The notes under the pieces were generated by a model. That model saw only the letters and a list, made by a program, of their open reading frames with translations, made no database searches and was not told the origin of the DNA. Source: Trichaptum fuscoviolaceum (taxonomy: Eukaryota; Basidiomycota; Agaricomycetes; Hymenochaetales; Trichaptaceae). From it: a stretch of 64,000 bases of DNA. Each line of letters starts with the position of its first letter. Position 1 is the first letter of the stretch. The translations under genes and the position numbers were made by a program. Where the stretch lies: positions 6,324,001 to 6,388,000 of the forward strand of contig CAJSYZ010000005.1 of assembly GCA_910574455.1 (NCBI GenBank), given 5' to 3'. Shown here one piece after another: positions 61,152 to 64,000 of the stretch.

Positions 61152-63974
61152 TCAGTGGAAATCCCAAGTATAAATGTCTACCTTTTCCATAGAATTTACA
61201 TAACTCTCCCAGATGCTATCCATGAGCTGTGATACTGATGTTGCTATTCGTCGAAGCAAGTGATGGTGCTTAGGTAGTAGAGCCGCTGACTCGGAGTCGC
61301 TTCCGTTTCCATCGCTTCCACTCGCATCTGCACTCGCATCTGCACTCGCATCTGCACTCGCATCTGCACTCGCATCTGCACTCGCATCTGCAATTGCACT
61401 CGTAAGATCAGACAGAAACTTGACATTGACATTGCCCGGTTCTCGCTCCTTGCCCTTAACTGACTTTGACAATTCAACTTGCCGATCTACAACTTTGTCC
61501 GGTTCTTGATCCTTGAGCGTAAATGGCACACCCCAGACTACGTGCAGAAGGGTAAGAAGAGCATTAATGTCAAGGGTTTCTTGAGGTCCTTTCTTGACCA
61601 TGGAGTAGGGCCCCTCTTCGGAGAGCATATAATCTTTAATCCAAGACGGGGTTTCCTGGACATCTTCCAACTCTCGGCCATAAAGTTTGGCAGGTGCCTG
61701 TATCAGAGCCAGAGCCACAAGATGCCTCATTCGGTCCGTACCCATGGGATAATTTAAGTTCGCCTCTGCACGTAAAACAAGAGCTAAAACCGTTTGCGCA
61801 GCGAAGGGACGAACTCGTCCATGTTGGTATCGGTTCAGTAAATTGCGGAATGGTTCACCGTCTTTGACGACTTCGCCGGGTATGTCGCAAAGAATAATCT
61901 GTATTGCGCGAAGGAGACACGATGCTCGCTCACGATGAATGTTGCGCCGATGTCTGAGGTGGACCAGAAGTTTCGCAATCTTCGACGTTCTCTTGAAGCC
62001 GGGTCGAGAATGCAAGCCTAACGGAAGATCACATATTTGCAGCTCTTTCAGATACTCCACGTTGACAACACGACCAGCGATAGTCACCTCTTTCGTTTCG
62101 GACAGACGTTCGAACTTTTCAACGCAAAAGGTCACCAAGTCGCCAATGAAGTTGTGTAGCTTGAGTGCGATGGGGAGGGACTTGAAGTCCTGCTTCTTCA
62201 AGACTTCTGCGGCTTCCTTATGCGCATCCTCGGCCTCCTCAGGCTCGGCCTCCTTCAAGTTGTCCCTTGCCTTCTTGGCCTGCCTTTCTTGGTTGATATA
62301 CATACGTGTTGGCAATTCCTCCGAACCTATATAGTCCAGCGAGGCCATCGCATTGAAGCCGTAATCCTCGTCTTCAAGTGATAGAGTGAAGGCAGAGTCT
62401 GATTTCCCCGAAAACCCATCTACTTCGGTGCTAACTCGAACACGCTTTAAGAATTTATTCCTTTCTTCTGAATTGTCATCTTTCGTCGTTGGCATTACGC
62501 CACAAGATAGAATCTCCTTATATTTTTCGTTCTTAGGGTTATCGAAGATATCGCATAAAGATTGCTGATCCTCAGTATTAAGGATGTTTTGTATCTTCTC
62601 CTCCATTTTGATGACCTGCTCTTTTAAGAGCAGGAAGAGGGCGAAGTTAAATTCGAGTGCGCCGTGAAAGCGCGGAAGGAAGGATTTGAACATAGTGTTG
62701 ATGCCCATCACGTCCAAGAGATCATAGTTTGCAGGTTGCCCAAGCTCTGGCACTTCCTCTGCGTTTTCGTCGTACTCGGTACGGAGATTTCCTTTCAGCG
62801 TCTCCAAGTCTTCACTCTTTGCAACCAAATTCTGGTAATGGAATCGCGGACTCGGAAGCTTCGTGTCCGAGTCGGGGGGGTTGTCAGACTGGAGCGTATT
62901 GTGTAAGCTCACTAGTAGGACCTTTATTCGACATGGTCGGGTCCTCGTTACGTTTAACGCCACTAGGCTGAGTGTTGGGCTCAGTAGCCTCAGCTTCGCG
63001 AAGTTCTGTGTTCGGGGGTTTATTCTTCGGGTTCTTCCCCTTCTTCTTCTTCGCTGACTTGTTCGTGTTGGGTGAGCCGGCCTCAGGCTGAGTCGTGACG
63101 GTGCCGGCCTCAGGCTGAGTCGTGACGGTGCCGGCCTCAGGCTGAGTCGTGACGGTGCCGGCCTCAGGCTGAGTCGTGACGGTGCCGGCCTCAGGCTGAG
63201 TGGCGGGCTTAGTCTCAGTCGGTGGGTAGATGAAGGACTTGTGCAAGGTCGAAACCTTTCTGTACAATGCGGATGGTTTCACACCCGTATCGGCGACAGG
63301 TTTTTTACTGGCCGGCTCAATCTTGAACGAATCTAGTTCCGGATATGCGTACCGGAACGCCTTGAACAAGTCATCTCTGGCATTCTCGCACAGAGAGCGG
63401 ATGGCGGTGGCGGCGGCCGCATGCTCCAACTGCCAGTGCCATGTGAATCATGTAAACGAATGAAGACGCAGAGCAGTAACTTGAACATCAAACTTACTTC
63501 AGCAAACGCTGATACTACCAAACCATACATGTGCTGCACTTGGATGGTAGAGCGATGATTCTCGCCGTCGGCCATCTCCGTTTTCAAGTCAATGATTTGG
63601 AGAGTCCTCTTGAGCGATTTGAGCTTCACGTAGAGAGTACTGTTCGGCTGCTCTTCCTGAAGCTCATTCGCGATTTCATTGAGACTTTTGATCACGGAGG
63701 TGAGGTCGTTTGGAAGGTCTGCCGTCAAGCCCTTTTTTAGCTCTTTGATGGCGATGCGCGACTTGGAAACGCTGTACTTCAGGCATTCGTCGAGTTCTCG
63801 TATCAGGTTTTCAACATCTCTCTGCAGCGATTGCCACTTTAACCTTCCCGCCTCTGCCTCATCCCCGCGCTTCGACTCCAAGGACCAAAAATGCTCTTGA
63901 GGAGCGTCGACAGCCATTTCAGCCCTGATCTTTTGGCCCAGATCATAAACGGTATTAGTTTTCCCCGGGCCCAC
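61152..63974 (-). CDS. large unrecognised protein, continues past window end
   Basis: The first visible exon (63498 to the window end) is helical and charged (DVENLIRELDECLKYSVSKS). A 68-base intron (63430-63497, GTAAGT..GGCAG) leads to the exon with LEHAAAATAIRSLCENARDD, then five tandem TQPEAGTVT repeats and a KKKKGKNPKNK stretch. Near 62900 the frame changes: either a short intron (GTTAAAC..CTCCAG) or a frameshift before SDNPPDSDTKL. The rest runs 570 codons without a stop: KEQVIKMEEKIQNIL, HNFIGDLVTFCVEKFERLSE, VNALLTLLHVVWG-like helices, seven ADAS units and WDFH at the end. At the window edge ARVGPGKT fits the loose P-loop pattern, but there is too little context to use it. No family is recognised. 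Confidence 0.5.
61318..61396 (-). repeat. 12-base tandem repeat coding ADAS units
   Basis: About six to seven copies of CACTCGCATCTG (plus strand), encoding Ala-Asp-Ala-Ser in the large protein. Confidence 0.85.
63077..63203 (-). repeat. 27-base tandem repeat coding TQPEAGTVT units
   Basis: Four full and one partial copy of a 27-base unit (CCGGCCTCAGGCTGAGTCGT plus GACGGTG), in frame with the large protein. Confidence 0.85.
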
Positions 63975-64000
63975 GCGCGCCTCCCAAGTAGCGTCCCCTA

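Noticed and set aside
63925..63974. P-loop ATPase call from ARVGPGKT at the window edge
   Set aside because: It fits only the loosest pattern, lies at the truncated edge, and no Walker B or other NTPase motif follows in the visible protein.
1..64000. CRISPR arrays, rRNA genes, bacterial operons
   Set aside because: No regular spacer arrays or rRNA-like sequence are seen; gene structure is eukaryotic throughout.

Overview
The window looks like a mushroom-forming basidiomycete (Agaricomycetes). The evidence is introns of 53-77 bases with GT..AG ends and CTNA-type branch sites, a spliced class I hydrophobin, Ty3-type chromoviral retrotransposons with a C-terminal chromodomain, and protein fragments that read like fungal CLF1, coatomer beta-prime and BCS1-like ATPases. 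There is no bacterial-style gene order, rRNA, tRNA or CRISPR. All assignments come from reading motifs by eye; no database was searched.

Layout. At 0-3.4 kb there are an unrecognised minus-strand exon, a hydrophobin gene (1349-1782, minus) and the 3' half of a GFA/CENP-V-family gene (2958-3353, minus). The 5' half of that gene lies 46 kb away at 49403-49787 on the same strand. Everything between (3394-49385) sits inside what reads as one 55-base intron of that gene, as a stack of nested transposons. The outermost is T1, with 34-bp inverted ends and a TA target; it carries a broken CLF1 copy. LTR retrotransposon A (6514-48716, target duplication GCAGG) is inserted in T1. A is interrupted twice: by LTR retrotransposon B (7554-26454) and by hAT-like element C (28127-44712). 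B is itself split by a long-inverted-repeat element E (11325-15923) and a 2.45-kb solo LTR F (18231-20682). C carries a coatomer beta-prime pseudogene, broken by an intact Tc1 transposon (33094-34431) and by a gene-capturing element G (29340-32785). C also holds a MULE-like element (35961-36755) and retrotransposon D (37664-43971). For T1, A, B, C, E, F, G and the Tc1 element, removing the insert plus one target-site copy restores the interrupted reading frame or splice pattern. This is the main support for the boundaries. By-eye LTR differences (A about 6/818, B 2/482, D none seen in 572) agree with the nesting order.

A and D belong to one self-primed chromovirus lineage: an 11-base primer-binding site pairs with an 11-mer inside their own LTR, and the pair covaries between the elements. 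B is a different lineage. It has tRNA-type priming, a 995-residue Gag-protease, a probable -1 frameshift site, and RT-RNase H-integrase in the next frame. Antisense to this, next to the 3' LTR, lies a six-exon gene whose introns are all phase 0, encoding a Cys-cluster protein.

At 49.9-64 kb, host-like sequence returns: a WRN/RNase D-like exonuclease with one homopolymer frameshift, two near-identical 2.46-kb copies of a BCS1-like pseudogene region, a trypsin-like protease with an N-terminal fungal domain (also frameshifted), a minisatellite built on a Tc1 terminal repeat, and a large repeat-containing protein that runs off the window end.
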